A DNA stretch of 64,000 bases from Rhodothermia bacterium (lineage in GTDB: Bacteria; Bacteroidota; Rhodothermia; Rhodothermales; UBA2364). The notes beneath the pieces are model-generated. The model made no database searches. It was not told the origin of the DNA and saw only the letters and a list, made by a program, of their open reading frames with translations. Shown piece by piece: positions 54,754 through 64,000 of the stretch; the first letter of the stretch is position 1; each line of letters starts with the position of its first letter. The position numbers and the translations under genes were made by a program. The stretch lies in assembly GCA_017303715.1 (NCBI GenBank), contig JAFLBZ010000003.1:62001-126000 (forward strand), given 5' to 3'.

Positions 54754-54964
54754 TGCCGATTTTAGATCACAAACCGCATCTTTTCCGCCTCCTATCAATT
54801 ATTTTTCTTAAGCGTTATATTTTGGCGCGATTTTTAGTCGTTATTATACATAGAACACCGCCACCAAGCCGGAGCAAATGAGGGAGTACTCCGGAAAATC
54901 TTTAACATAACCAAACGCCCAACAAAGATCCATAAATACCGAGTTGGGTAAAACCACGCGCTGC

Positions 54965-57250
54965 ATGGAAAACAACTCCCTTACCGACCTCTCGCAAGTC
55001 CACTACTTGGTCGTCGTTCATGGCATGGGCGAACCACGCGAAGGTGCAACTGTCTTACCTGTCATTAACCGAATGGCCGAAATTCGGGCGCAAGAACTCC
55101 ATCCCAAGTTACAACTCAAACTGGGCGTTAAGGAAAATACGATCTCTTTAGGACGGATGTTACCCTCAGGGACACGCCAGAAGTGGGTTGAGTTTAAGGG
55201 CATCCCGACCAAAATCAACCGAGACACCGCTACCCTTTGCGAACCGGGTAACACCTCACAATCAGCGACCTTCTTGGGCGAACCGTCGGAGTGTGGAACC
55301 AATATCCGTTTTGTAGATATGTTTTGGGGTGATGTCACCACACAACTCTTTCCAAAAGCCGCAGAACCTGTAAAGCTCTGGACGCGGGCTTTGATCAATC
55401 GGGTTGAACAACGTTGGGCTGCACAAAAAAGCGAGCAAGTCACCAATTCGAGACTTTATCAAGCCAATGTCGAGATCCAACTTAAGGTACTTTTAGACAA
55501 TCTTAGGAAAACCCTTATTCCCATTCAAGAGGTACTTTCACTCCGGTTCAGGTTTTTATCGGAATTGATTTTCGACAAGTTTATCGGGGATGTCCAGCTT
55601 TATGCAGAATATATGACGTGTCGAGAAGACGCCATTAAGCGCTTTCACCATAAAATGAATGAGGTACACCGCGCGCACGAAATGTCGGAAATGGAGCGCA
55701 AACTCTTAGGGCAAGAACCCCGAAAACCTGTCTATCATATTATTGCACATAGTTTGGGAACCGTCATGTCCTTAGACGCTTTGGTGGAAGCCGCTGCACT
55801 TGAGGTTTCTTGGTTCTCACATGTCAAAAACTACGTAACCTTGGGTTCGCCTTTAGACAAGTTCTTGATGCTATGGCCAGAAAATTACAAGCATTTAGAT
55901 GACCTCAATCATCCCAAATGGAAAGGGGTTATATGGGCCAAACGTTCAGAAACCATACAGAAAATACGCCACTTTAACTATTGTGACGAACAAGACCCAG
56001 TAGGGCACAATTTGGATTTATTAGAAAAAAAACCCATCATTGGTCATTTATTCGAAACCATCGAAGACAAAGTCTTTGTCCGATATCCCATACCCGGAAA
56101 AGCTCATGTGGATTATTGGACAGATGCCGACCTTTTCCGACACATTTTGCACGTAACGGTGGACGAAAAGCCACTCCCCAGCACGAAACCACGCGAAAAA
56201 CAGAATTTCAGGGAAACCATGCTCAACATGATGGCCTTTGACCAAAAGGCGGAGGCAAAAGAATTAAAAAAACATGAAGCCACTTCTGTTCAGTGGTATA
56301 TTCCCAAAGTCTATAAAGAAGTCACCAAAATATCGTATGTGCTGTTGCCACTAATTTTCTGGACAGCATTTAGCGCTTTACTCCTGTTTTTTGGATTAGG
56401 AACCTCTTTCTCGAAAGAAGGCGCAGGGAAATTATTCGATGACTCCGAGTTGGTCGCACGTACCTTGCTTGCCTTCACCTTTTTGGGTGGATATGGCCTT
56501 ACAGAAATGCTTTCAAGCCTCACTGGAAAGTCCTTGCCAGAGTGGCTAACGTCTCGTAAAAGACCTGCACTCTGGATAACCATAGGCTTAACCGCCTTAG
56601 CACCCATTATTTTTACCGGCATTATTACCATTGGGACTTGGGCAATGGTTTTGATGTCTATCGGATTGGGTATTTTATGGCTCTATTTTCGGATTATGGA
56701 ATTGATGATCCAATGGCGACAAATGACGGTTATGCTCACGGATTCGACGAATAGCAACGCACCAGAGTTGGAGGATCGCAAATTAAAGCGTATAACCCTT
56801 CGCATCAGAATTGCGGCTTGGGGCATCATTACACCGCTACTGTTCTTGATTTTTGGATCAGAATGGCTTGATCGTGTGGTGGATTTAAAAATATTCATGA
56901 CCACACCCTTGCCCTTTTTCACAAATCTGTACCACCAATTATCCCTTGCACTCGCCGACCAATTGTTCCCGATTGCCATGTTAATCGGCCCAAATCCAGA
57001 TTATGCACGTTATTATAATGTAACCATCACCACGTTTGTGCTATTGGCTTTTTCAGGTACTTTGGTATTTGGTTATCGTGCTTTGAAGTATTTCATTGAG
57101 CGGTCAAAAACGGTTAAAATGAAACGTGCCATCAAGGAGCGACTCGCCGTTTTCCATCCAGAAATGCAACCCGACGCACCTTCGGAGGCTACGCATGGCA
57201 CAGCAAATGCCCAAGCCCAACAATACCCCGCCGCACCAATAAATCAATAA
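54965..57250 (+). CDS. Membrane-anchored alpha/beta-hydrolase (lipase-like) protein
   Basis: A 761-residue protein from ATG 54965 (TTG 54944 is in frame seven codons earlier; numbering below uses the longer form). The N-terminal half is an alpha/beta hydrolase: VVVHGMGE oxyanion region near 23-30, nucleophile S270 in IIAHSLGTV, then VTLGSPLDKF, with D351 (DEQDPVGH) and H388 (KAHVDYWTD) in place for the triad. The C-terminal half has about six hydrophobic helices (for instance ISYVLLPLIFWTAFSALLLFF, LLAFTFLGGYGL, IGLTALAPIIF, WAMVLMSIGLGI) and a soluble tail. It suggests a phospholipase or esterase fixed in the inner membrane with the catalytic domain in the cytoplasm. Family not recognised by name. 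Confidence 0.65.
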   Translation: MENNSLTDLSQVHYLVVVHGMGEPREGATVLPVINRMAEIRAQELHPKLQLKLGVKENTISLGRMLPSGTRQKWVEFKGIPTKINRDTATLCEPGNTSQSATFLGEPSECGTNIRFVDMFWGDVTTQLFPKAAEPVKLWTRALINRVEQRWAAQKSEQVTNSRLYQANVEIQLKVLLDNLRKTLIPIQEVLSLRFRFLSELIFDKFIGDVQLYAEYMTCREDAIKRFHHKMNEVHRAHEMSEMERKLLGQEPRKPVYHIIAHSLGTVMSLDALVEAAALEVSWFSHVKNYVTLGSPLDKFLMLWPENYKHLDDLNHPKWKGVIWAKRSETIQKIRHFNYCDEQDPVGHNLDLLEKKPIIGHLFETIEDKVFVRYPIPGKAHVDYWTDADLFRHILHVTVDEKPLPSTKPREKQNFRETMLNMMAFDQKAEAKELKKHEATSVQWYIPKVYKEVTKISYVLLPLIFWTAFSALLLFFGLGTSFSKEGAGKLFDDSELVARTLLAFTFLGGYGLTEMLSSLTGKSLPEWLTSRKRPALWITIGLTALAPIIFTGIITIGTWAMVLMSIGLGILWLYFRIMELMIQWRQMTVMLTDSTNSNAPELEDRKLKRITLRIRIAAWGIITPLLFLIFGSEWLDRVVDLKIFMTTPLPFFTNLYHQLSLALADQLFPIAMLIGPNPDYARYYNVTITTFVLLAFSGTLVFGYRALKYFIERSKTVKMKRAIKERLAVFHPEMQPDAPSEATHGTANAQAQQYPAAPINQ

Positions 57251-57283
57251 CGGTTAATAAAAGCTCCAGCCATTTAAAGCGCA

Positions 57284-57319
57284 AAACATATCCGTTGGTC
57301 TTCACTGACGGATATGTTT
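57284..57319. terminator. Strong hairpin after the membrane hydrolase gene
   Basis: A perfect 12-bp stem AAACATATCCGT (57284-57295) with ACGGATATGTTT (57308-57319) and a 12-base loop, followed by GTCTGTTT. Lies 34 bases past the stop codon; probably terminates the rightward transcript. Confidence 0.65.
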
Positions 57320-57332
57320 GTCTGTTTAAAAG

Positions 57333-57623
57333 TTAAACCTTTTCCTCTTCTGGTGAGGAACGAATACCGAACCAATTTTCCAACTCTGCTGCTGACATAA
57401 AGAATAGAGCAACATCAAAAAATTGATCCCTCTCCGATGGCGATAAGGACGCTATCAGCGGACGATAAGTAGCAGCCACCACTTCCCCAAAACGACGAGA
57501 AACCAAGCGAAGATTCGTTGTTCGCTTGGCAAGGAGTTTTTCTTTCTCAAGACCTTCAACCCGGCCCCTCTCCAGACCCTTCTCAATCCATTCATTCGTG
57601 ATTATTGAACCCCAACAACTTCC
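57333..57623 (-). pseudogene. Truncated Rpn/PD-(D/E)XK transposase-like protein, C-terminal fragment
   Basis: A minus-strand frame, open from 57623 to the stop at 57333-57335, encodes EWIEKGLERGRVEGLEKEKL and then RFGEVVAATYRPLIASLS and VALFFMSAAELENWF. This is the ending typical of Rpn-family recombination-promoting nucleases and DUF4351 proteins. A stop codon (57624-57626) precedes it immediately, there is no suitable start, and the catalytic nuclease half is missing. It is a remnant of a mobile gene. Confidence 0.6.
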
Positions 57624-57815
57624 TTAGAAATATTTGTAATGATATTTATCCCAATGTCGAAGAACGTTTATTTTTTGAAACTTAATTAGCCCCTTTAGGT
57701 TGCGCTCACCCCCGCCCTGACGTGTTGTATTAATAGTCTATTTGGCCTTGTTTTTCCTTGCTTTACGCCTCCATTCAGATGAGCGGCGTTGCCACCTGCG
57801 TTCCGGATTGACATT

Positions 57816-57900
57816 AACCCCATGCTTCAGCGTGGGGTTGTCCGTAGCCAGCTACGGCTTTAGCCCTGACGAAGCACAGCCCGGCCCGTAGGGGTGGCAT
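57816..57900. repeat. REP-like palindromic cluster
   Basis: Two adjacent hairpins: AACCCCA/TGGGGTT (57816-57839, with a TTCA tetraloop) and CCGTAGC/GCTACGG (57842-57857). They are followed by a GC-rich run with GCCCGGCCC. The look is that of REP or IS200-related palindromes. No other copy was noticed in this window. The whole stretch 57251-58009 has no intact gene. Confidence 0.5.
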
Positions 57901-58009
57901 CTTCATATCATCACAATCTTGTCATTCGAAATGAAATGCATTCGCACAAGCTCCACTTGCCTACATTAGGATAATCAACGCAAGCACACATCCAGCCTCC
58001 CATCAGGGC

Positions 58010-58756
58010 TTATGTACGTAGTTTGGCCGTAGAGAAACAGTTAAGGTCTAATGATTCTTTGTTGTGCCAACACCAAAAAGCCTGACATGGGAAGCGGTTC
58101 TCATAAAGGGCACGATTGATGACGACCGCATCTATCCGGCGGTCTAAAGAGCGTGCTACTTGCAGTTTAGAAAAGTCCGAGACCCCGCCAGAGATCACCA
58201 ACTTCATCCGTCGGATCCCTTCTGCAAGTGCTTTAAAGACCGAGGGTTCAAAAACGGCCCGTTGATCGGCATTTCGGACGGTGCAGACGGCGCGATAACA
58301 GCGGGCTTGCTCTAAGGCTTTCAGATAGGCCACCGCCTCGAATGGTTCCGATCCACACACCACCTGGTTTCCGGTGATGTTCACATGCACCCCAATCCGA
58401 TGCGAAGGAAAATACCGGAAAAGGTTTTGCATTTGTTCTGGCGAACGTGCGCTTACAATCACCTTATGCACCTGAAGGGAGAGCAACGCCTCCACCTCGT
58501 CGGCAGTACGTACCCCACCAGAGGCCATCACGGGAATGTCCAGTTCACGACAAATGGTCTCAATAAATGCGAAGTTGTTCTTGTCGGTATAAGCGGCGTC
58601 GTGGTCAAAAACCAAGAGGGTTCGGGCATTTTGTAGTCGCCATAGCTTGGCCATTTTGACCGGATCCTCAAAAAAGGTACGATTTGCACCCGCTTGGTAT
58701 GCGGTGCGGAACAGACAAGAGCCGTTTTGGAGGACTATGGTGGGGATAATAAGCAA
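58010..58756 (-). CDS. HisA/HisF-like TIM-barrel protein lacking the HisA catalytic aspartate
   Basis: A 248-residue (beta/alpha)8 barrel of the HisA/HisF superfamily with both phosphate-binding loops: ASGGVRT (78-84) and ISGGVSD (188-194). HisA isomerases begin 'PAIDL' with a catalytic Asp at about residue 8; here the same place reads IIPTIVLQNG, with valine. The second catalytic Asp region reads GVHVNITGN (122-130), without the aspartate. So this is a paralogue and is unlikely to do the normal histidine-pathway isomerisation. It lies 10 bases after proC in the same direction. Possible phosphosugar or phosphoribosyl-ligand binding; role unknown. Confidence 0.7.
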   Translation of the reverse strand: MLIIPTIVLQNGSCLFRTAYQAGANRTFFEDPVKMAKLWRLQNARTLLVFDHDAAYTDKNNFAFIETICRELDIPVMASGGVRTADEVEALLSLQVHKVIVSARSPEQMQNLFRYFPSHRIGVHVNITGNQVVCGSEPFEAVAYLKALEQARCYRAVCTVRNADQRAVFEPSVFKALAEGIRRMKLVISGGVSDFSKLQVARSLDRRIDAVVINRALYENRFPCQAFWCWHNKESLDLNCFSTAKLRT

Positions 58757-58766
58757 GTTTAACGCC

Positions 58767-59588
58767 TTATTTTTTCTTACTTAGGGCATGGGCGCGTTCG
58801 GTGGCGGCCCCTACTGCATTGATAAACATCGTTCGTAGGCCATTGCGCTCCAAATCTGCAATGGCGGCAATAGTGGTTCCGCCCGGTGTGGTCACTTCAT
58901 CGCGTAGAATGGCTGGATGTTTCTCCGTTTCGATCATCATTTTGGCCGCGCCATAGACCGTCTGTACTGCCAGCTTTGCGGCAACTGGCCGTGGGATTCC
59001 TTGATTGACGCCTCCATCTGTAAGCGCCTCGATGACCATATAGATATAGGCTGGCCCACTTCCCGAAAGCCCTGTTACGGCATCCATCAGGTATTCGGGC
59101 ACTTTTTCCACCAAACCAACCGCTTTAAAAATTTCACTGGCCACGTTCCAATGTGTTTCGCGGGCATGAGTTCCGGCGGCAATGGCCGTCGCGGCAGCAT
59201 CCACCAAAGCGGGCGTATTGGGCATGGCCCGCACCACAGGCAATGCAACGCCGAGCATTTCACAAATGGACGCGGTGGTAATTCCGGCCAAAATGGAAAT
59301 GATTTGGGTTTGGGGTGTAACCACCGATCGGATGTCGTCCAAAACCTCCGAAATACTTTGTGGTTTAACGGAAAGCACCACAATATCGGCCATGTTTGCG
59401 GCCTCTGCATTTGAAGTGGTGGTATGAATACCCGAAAAATTACGCTCCAATTCTTCCAAAGCATATGGATTTCTTCGGGTAGCCCAAATTTGATTTGGAC
59501 GTACATCTTCGCCTCGAATCAGGCCGCCGATGAGGGCGCGGGCAATATTACCCGCTCCGAGAAAGGCGATGGTTTGGTTGGTCAGCAA
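58767..59588 (-). CDS. proC: Pyrroline-5-carboxylate reductase
   Basis: Last enzyme of proline synthesis, reducing 1-pyrroline-5-carboxylate with NAD(P)H. The 273-residue product has the Rossmann opening IAFLGAGNIARALIGGL, VVLSVKPQ, the RAMPNTPALV motif, and the C-terminal signature GLSGSGPAYIYMVIEALTDGGV and DEVTTPGGTTIAAI. Length and start fit the family. Leads a two-gene unit with the HisA-like protein and is divergent from the amidohydrolase. Confidence 0.95.
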   Translation of the reverse strand: MLTNQTIAFLGAGNIARALIGGLIRGEDVRPNQIWATRRNPYALEELERNFSGIHTTTSNAEAANMADIVVLSVKPQSISEVLDDIRSVVTPQTQIISILAGITTASICEMLGVALPVVRAMPNTPALVDAAATAIAAGTHARETHWNVASEIFKAVGLVEKVPEYLMDAVTGLSGSGPAYIYMVIEALTDGGVNQGIPRPVAAKLAVQTVYGAAKMMIETEKHPAILRDEVTTPGGTTIAAIADLERNGLRTMFINAVGAATERAHALSKKK

Positions 59589-59753
59589 TGCAAAAACGAT
59601 TTAGTTGAAGAAGAACCGATGTCCCAATCCGAATTATGATGAATAAAACGAATTTGGGTTGGTAAAATTACTACTTTTCAAAAAACGAACCTGCAATCTG
59701 TTTCAAACAGCACGATAATTAAAAACGAATTATTGGCACAAACACCCAAATTT

Positions 59754-61334
59754 ATGTCCTCTTTCCTGTTTTTCAATGGAACCATCCTTACGATGGATCC
59801 GCGCGTACCCGAAGTGGAAGCGGTTTGGGTTGAAAACGACCGTATCCGTGAGGTTGGTTCATTTGCGGCACTTCGCGCCCTTTCACCGGAGGCAACCCTC
59901 TTAGACTTGGCCGGAAAATGCCTCTTACCCGGTTTTGTGGAGGCGCACATCCACGTTTGGAAAGTTGGGAACCTGCAAACCCATACCCTCGACTTGCGCG
60001 GCACAACCAATATCCCCGAACTTCAGGAGCGTTTGCGGGTCTTTGCAGCAGAACGTCCAGAGGCAACATGGATTCAGGCACGGGGCTTTAACGAAGCCGC
60101 CATGCAAGAAGGACGAATGCCCACCCGCGAAGATTTGGATGCCGCCATTCCGGATCGTCCCGTGTTGGTGCAGCGGACTTGCGCACACATTTTGGTATTG
60201 AACACACTGGCTCTTGAAGCGGCCAATATCACCGAAAAAACACCCATACCGCCCGGCGGGGAAATCCGACTGGGCACGGATGGCAAACCCAATGGCGTCT
60301 TAACCGAGACTGCGCAAGGCTTGGGATTTCGGGCTGCACCTGCGTTTAAGGCGGCGGATTATGCCACAATGATCGAGGCTGCTACGCAGACCTTGCTTGC
60401 ACATGGCTTTACGACGGCGACCGATCCGGGCGTGATGCCAGACCTTTTGGCCGTTTATCAAGAGATGGATGCGGAAAAACGCTTAAGAATGCGCTTTAAC
60501 GTGATGCCCATTCGCTTGCCCGATGGTGGGACTACCGCACTGCCGCTCCCCGAACGCTCGACCTCGGACTTTTTAGAGGTCAATACCGTCAAGTTTTTTG
60601 CCGATGGTGGCCTCAGCGGAAAAACCTCGGCGGTGAGCCGTCCATATCGAGGCACAACAACGGAATATGGCGTTTTGCGTTTGCCGCCAGACTTTTTTTA
60701 CGAATTGGCACATGAGCCGCATGAAAAGGGTTGGAAAATTGCGACCCATGCCATTGGTGATGTGGCCATCGAGGGCATTTTGTCCACCTATGAGCGTCTT
60801 TATCGTGAGACGCCATCTTTAGCCCGACACCGGATTGAGCACTTGGGGCTACCTCGTCCAGATCATCTAAAGCGTGTTGCTGCTGCGGGCATTGCCGTTG
60901 CCCCCCAACCCATGTTTTTGCGGGAATTGGGCGGGAACTTCCGGCAATATCTGGACGATGCGTTCTTGGCGCAGTGTTATCCCATACGTTCTATGCTGGA
61001 TGCGGGCATTGCCGTCGCCTTTTCGTCGGATGCGCCCGTCGTAAAAAATATTCATCCATTAGAAAACCTACATGCGGCCTATTTCCGGCGGGATCGGACG
61101 GGAGCGGTTATTGCCCCTGGAGAGTCGGTCTCGGTGGCAGAAGGCTTGTATGCCTGCACGATGGGCGGGGCGATTGCAAACAGCATGGAAGACAAAATAG
61201 GCTCGATCACCTCCGGCAAGTTCGCCGACTTGGTGATTTTAGAAACCTCACCGCTTGCTGTTGATCCGGAAGACCTACCGAAAATCCGCATTATGGCTAC
61301 ATGGGTGGGAGGACAAGAAGTCTATACACGGTAA
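59754..61334 (+). CDS. Amidohydrolase, YtcJ-like (COG1574)
   Basis: Metal-dependent hydrolase of 526 residues from ATG 59754 (MSSFLFFNGTILTMDP; a TTG at 59733 is also in frame). It belongs to the amidohydrolase superfamily: N-terminal strand motif EAHIHVWK after LPGFV, the metal-ligand histidines in WKIATHAIGDVAIEG and RIEHLG, and the final Asp in AFSSDAPVV. Natural substrates of YtcJ relatives are poorly known; some hydrolyse formamides or imides. Single gene with its own promoter region; divergent from proC. Confidence 0.88.
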   Translation: MSSFLFFNGTILTMDPRVPEVEAVWVENDRIREVGSFAALRALSPEATLLDLAGKCLLPGFVEAHIHVWKVGNLQTHTLDLRGTTNIPELQERLRVFAAERPEATWIQARGFNEAAMQEGRMPTREDLDAAIPDRPVLVQRTCAHILVLNTLALEAANITEKTPIPPGGEIRLGTDGKPNGVLTETAQGLGFRAAPAFKAADYATMIEAATQTLLAHGFTTATDPGVMPDLLAVYQEMDAEKRLRMRFNVMPIRLPDGGTTALPLPERSTSDFLEVNTVKFFADGGLSGKTSAVSRPYRGTTTEYGVLRLPPDFFYELAHEPHEKGWKIATHAIGDVAIEGILSTYERLYRETPSLARHRIEHLGLPRPDHLKRVAAAGIAVAPQPMFLRELGGNFRQYLDDAFLAQCYPIRSMLDAGIAVAFSSDAPVVKNIHPLENLHAAYFRRDRTGAVIAPGESVSVAEGLYACTMGGAIANSMEDKIGSITSGKFADLVILETSPLAVDPEDLPKIRIMATWVGGQEVYTR

Positions 61335-61557
61335 GTATGAAATTAACATGGATGGTAAGTCTTTTTTTTGGACAAATATTTGTGTTTAAAGGAATTAACC
61401 TGATGAGACAATCACAAAATGATTCATAAACCAATATGTCGCTTCTTTGAATGGTAAGAATAGCCATTGCAAATATCTTGAAAAATTGCTATTCTTCTTT
61501 TCAACAAACATCCGCCGGCGGCTGAGCAGCCCTTTTACATCAATCCCACATTTCCTC

Positions 61558-62052
61558 ATGGGCAATATACACTTAGACGAATTAGATTTCGCCATTCTGC
61601 GATCCCTCCAAAAAGATGGGCGTATGTCCTTCACGGACTTGGCAAAGGAATTGAATGCCTCCGTCGGGACTATCCGGAACCGCTACCACCGTTTGGCCGA
61701 GGAAAAAACGCTCACCGTATTTGGCCGTGTCAATCCAGAACATATCGGCCTAAACGTGTATGCTCATGTGCAAATTGCCGTCCGTCCTGCCTCCAGAATA
61801 GACGAGGTGGCGGCCTCCATCGCTGCGATTACCGAGGTCTCTTTTCTCGCGATGATCTCTGGCGATTATGAGTTGGAGGTAAATCTCATGTGTCGTAACA
61901 ACCAGCATCTCATCGAAATTATGAATACCATGCACAAGATTGACGGGATTTTCAGTACAAAAACCACCATGTATTTGCGGGTTTATAAAATCGCACAACC
62001 CGATTTACATTTGGTGCGTCCGGTTGAAACGGAATTGGCTTCGGAAAACTAA
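61558..62052 (+). CDS. Lrp/AsnC family transcriptional regulator
   Basis: A 164-residue regulator from ATG 61558 (MGNIHLDELDFAILRSLQKDGR); the frame is open from 61447 but the extra residues are not family-like. Helix-turn-helix: SFTDLAKELNASVGTIRNRYHRL, followed by the RAM (ligand) domain with VNPEHIGLNVYAHVQIAV, ISGDYELEVNLMC and KTTMYLRVYKI. These proteins sense amino acids as octamers. The gene lies 36 bases upstream of the methylmalonyl-CoA epimerase fusion, which might be its target or co-transcribed. Confidence 0.9.
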   Translation: MGNIHLDELDFAILRSLQKDGRMSFTDLAKELNASVGTIRNRYHRLAEEKTLTVFGRVNPEHIGLNVYAHVQIAVRPASRIDEVAASIAAITEVSFLAMISGDYELEVNLMCRNNQHLIEIMNTMHKIDGIFSTKTTMYLRVYKIAQPDLHLVRPVETELASEN

Positions 62053-62088
62053 TCCGTTTTTGCCTTTTTTCAACAAGTCCTTATTTTC

Positions 62089-63051
62089 ATGAAACTCGAA
62101 CACATTGGGATTGCCGTTCAAGACGTGAAAACCGTCGAGTCACTCTATAACACACTTTTAGGTATCGTTCGCTATAAATCCGAGACCGTAGAACGTGAAG
62201 GGGTGCGAACACACTTTTTGGCTGCCGGAAACGTGAAATTGGAACTTTTAGAGGCCCTACACGACGCTTCGCCCGTAGCAAAATACCTTGCGACAAAAGG
62301 ACAAGGCTTGCACCACTTGGCCTTTGAAGTGCCTGATGCCGAGGACGCCATGCGCCGTTTGGTGGAGGCGGGATTTAAGCCCCTTGCCGATGCGCCCAAA
62401 GCCGGAGCAGATGGGAAACGCATTTTTTTCCTGCACCCCAAGCAAACCCATGGCGTTTTGGTGGAATTGTGCCAATCCACACCCGTAACGTTTGACTATA
62501 CCGAATACGAAACCAGCGCCGGAGGTGTGCGAATTTGCGAACGCGGCGCCCCCTCGAACCCTGTGCTGTTGCTCTTGCCAAGCTCCGAAGTCCCTGCAAC
62601 CGATTGGGCGAATCTTGTATTGACCTTGGAGCAACAATTTCGCGTTTTGGTTTTTGATCCGCAAGACCTGACCGCCGCAAAAGTGGAAAACACCCTCCGC
62701 CAATTACAGCTTTCCGAAGTTTATGTGGCCGCAACGTCTGCGCAATGTGTCTTGGCGTTAGAAATCGCACGAAACCAGCCGCAAGTCATCCAGAAAGTGG
62801 TTTTATACAACTTGCCGTTGTCAAAAATTGGCAACTCTCTTCTAAGCCAAGTCAAAACCCCTTTGCTCCTTGCCTGCGACGATACTCACCCGGAAGCGCC
62901 CCACTTGTTCTCCGTAAAAAACCTTGTTTCATCGGCTGAAATCGCCATTTTACCGACTCCAGCAGTAGATCCATCGAAACCTCTTCCGCCTCGTTCAACC
63001 CTATCGGTATTATTCGATACAGGCTTTATTAAGTGGTGGTACAACGCATAA
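62089..63051 (+). CDS. Methylmalonyl-CoA epimerase fused to a degenerate alpha/beta-hydrolase-like domain
   Basis: Residues 1-130 are a complete methylmalonyl-CoA epimerase (VOC fold), which interconverts the (S) and (R) forms of methylmalonyl-CoA in propionate metabolism: metal ligands H5 (LEHIGIAV), H76 (GLHHLAFEV) and E126 (VLVELC), normal family length. Residues 140-320 resemble an alpha/beta hydrolase (PVLLLLPSSEVPATDWANLV, VLVFDPQDL, then YVAATSAQCVLALEIA where the G-x-S-x-G elbow would be). Here both glycines are lost, so the nucleophile elbow is degenerate and activity is doubtful. Epimerases are normally single-domain, about 130-150 residues. With SucD and perhaps mutase elsewhere, it suggests a propionyl-CoA to succinyl-CoA route. 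Confidence 0.8.
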   Translation: MKLEHIGIAVQDVKTVESLYNTLLGIVRYKSETVEREGVRTHFLAAGNVKLELLEALHDASPVAKYLATKGQGLHHLAFEVPDAEDAMRRLVEAGFKPLADAPKAGADGKRIFFLHPKQTHGVLVELCQSTPVTFDYTEYETSAGGVRICERGAPSNPVLLLLPSSEVPATDWANLVLTLEQQFRVLVFDPQDLTAAKVENTLRQLQLSEVYVAATSAQCVLALEIARNQPQVIQKVVLYNLPLSKIGNSLLSQVKTPLLLACDDTHPEAPHLFSVKNLVSSAEIAILPTPAVDPSKPLPPRSTLSVLFDTGFIKWWYNA

Positions 63052-63087
63052 AGCCTGTGAATGTAGCTTATGAGCTGTATTCATTTT

Positions 63088-63125
63088 GGGGATGCCTTTC
63101 CGTCGAGCTGGGCATCCCTTTTTAT
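63088..63125 (+). terminator. Intrinsic terminator after the epimerase fusion
   Basis: GGGATGCC (63089-63096) pairs with GGCATCCC (63111-63118), followed by TTTTTATATTT. Confidence 0.88.
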
Positions 63126-63150
63126 ATTTAGTGCCAAAAAACGCTTCTAA

Positions 63151-64000
<850 letters not shown>

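Overview
The window looks like a chromosomal stretch from a member of the Bacteroidota/Rhodothermota group. The signs are: several TonB-dependent receptors with an N-terminal carboxypeptidase-regulatory-like domain, two large secreted proteins with type IX secretion (T9SS) C-terminal tails, a PorV/PorQ-type outer-membrane protein, DUF4249 and DUF5683 proteins, a bacillithiol deacetylase (BshB1), and a promoter that fits the Bacteroidota TAnnTTTG -7 element. Many starts lack a Shine-Dalgarno sequence, as usual in this group, but the outer-membrane operon at 35-43 kb has strong ones. Genus and species cannot be named from the sequence alone. No rRNA, tRNA or CRISPR array was recognised.

Layout. 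0-4.4 kb: heptose-bisphosphatase-like HAD phosphatase (possibly cut by the left edge), bshB1, a degenerate Y-family polymerase, a GNAT acetyltransferase coupled to a DUF5683 protein. 4.4-14.4 kb: TonB receptor plus DUF4249 lipoprotein, a second TonB receptor, a small membrane protein, and a 1074-residue T9SS cargo protein whose terminator has a reiterated arm. 14.6-23 kb: glpD, a NodU-type carbamoyltransferase, an iron-type substrate-binding lipoprotein, tdk, a saccharopine-dehydrogenase-like enzyme and the matching ABC permease. 23-24.8 kb: an AT-rich island with a complete MunI-like restriction-modification system (MT-A70 methylase, nuclease, controller). 24.8-31 kb: DUF2071 protein, an uncharacterised cysteine-rich 599-residue enzyme candidate, a three-gene cluster of tiny membrane proteins (one only 38 residues), and an M1 peptidase. 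31-35 kb: HDAC-like deacetylase, tryptophanase, PEP carboxykinase in one direction. 35-43.3 kb: an operon of TonB receptor, 1063-residue T9SS cargo and PorV-like protein, behind a strong promoter and a long structured leader. 43.6-47 kb: sucD, engB, serA. 47-51.8 kb: metallo-beta-lactamase-fold enzyme, a BlaI/BlaR1-like pair in which the M56 sensor is cut by an in-frame TAG, and a short-chain dehydrogenase. 52-57.3 kb: class I aldolase, mtaB, a membrane-bound lipase-like protein. 57.3-58 kb: mobile-element debris. 58-64 kb: HisA-like protein, proC, amidohydrolase, Lrp/AsnC regulator, a methylmalonyl-CoA epimerase fused to an alpha/beta-hydrolase-like domain, and the start of glpK.

How it fits together. 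Central metabolism is well represented: aldolase, PEP carboxykinase, SucD, methylmalonyl-CoA epimerase, GlpD and GlpK, SerA, ProC and tryptophanase suggest growth on amino acids, glycerol and propionate-yielding substrates with gluconeogenesis. The outer-membrane genes form units of receptor plus lipoprotein or receptor plus secreted protein plus PorV-like protein. The most unusual items are the interrupted M56 sensor, the cysteine-rich TIM-barrel-like protein, the small paralogous membrane-protein cluster, the epimerase fusion, the membrane lipase, and the structured leader of the receptor operon.
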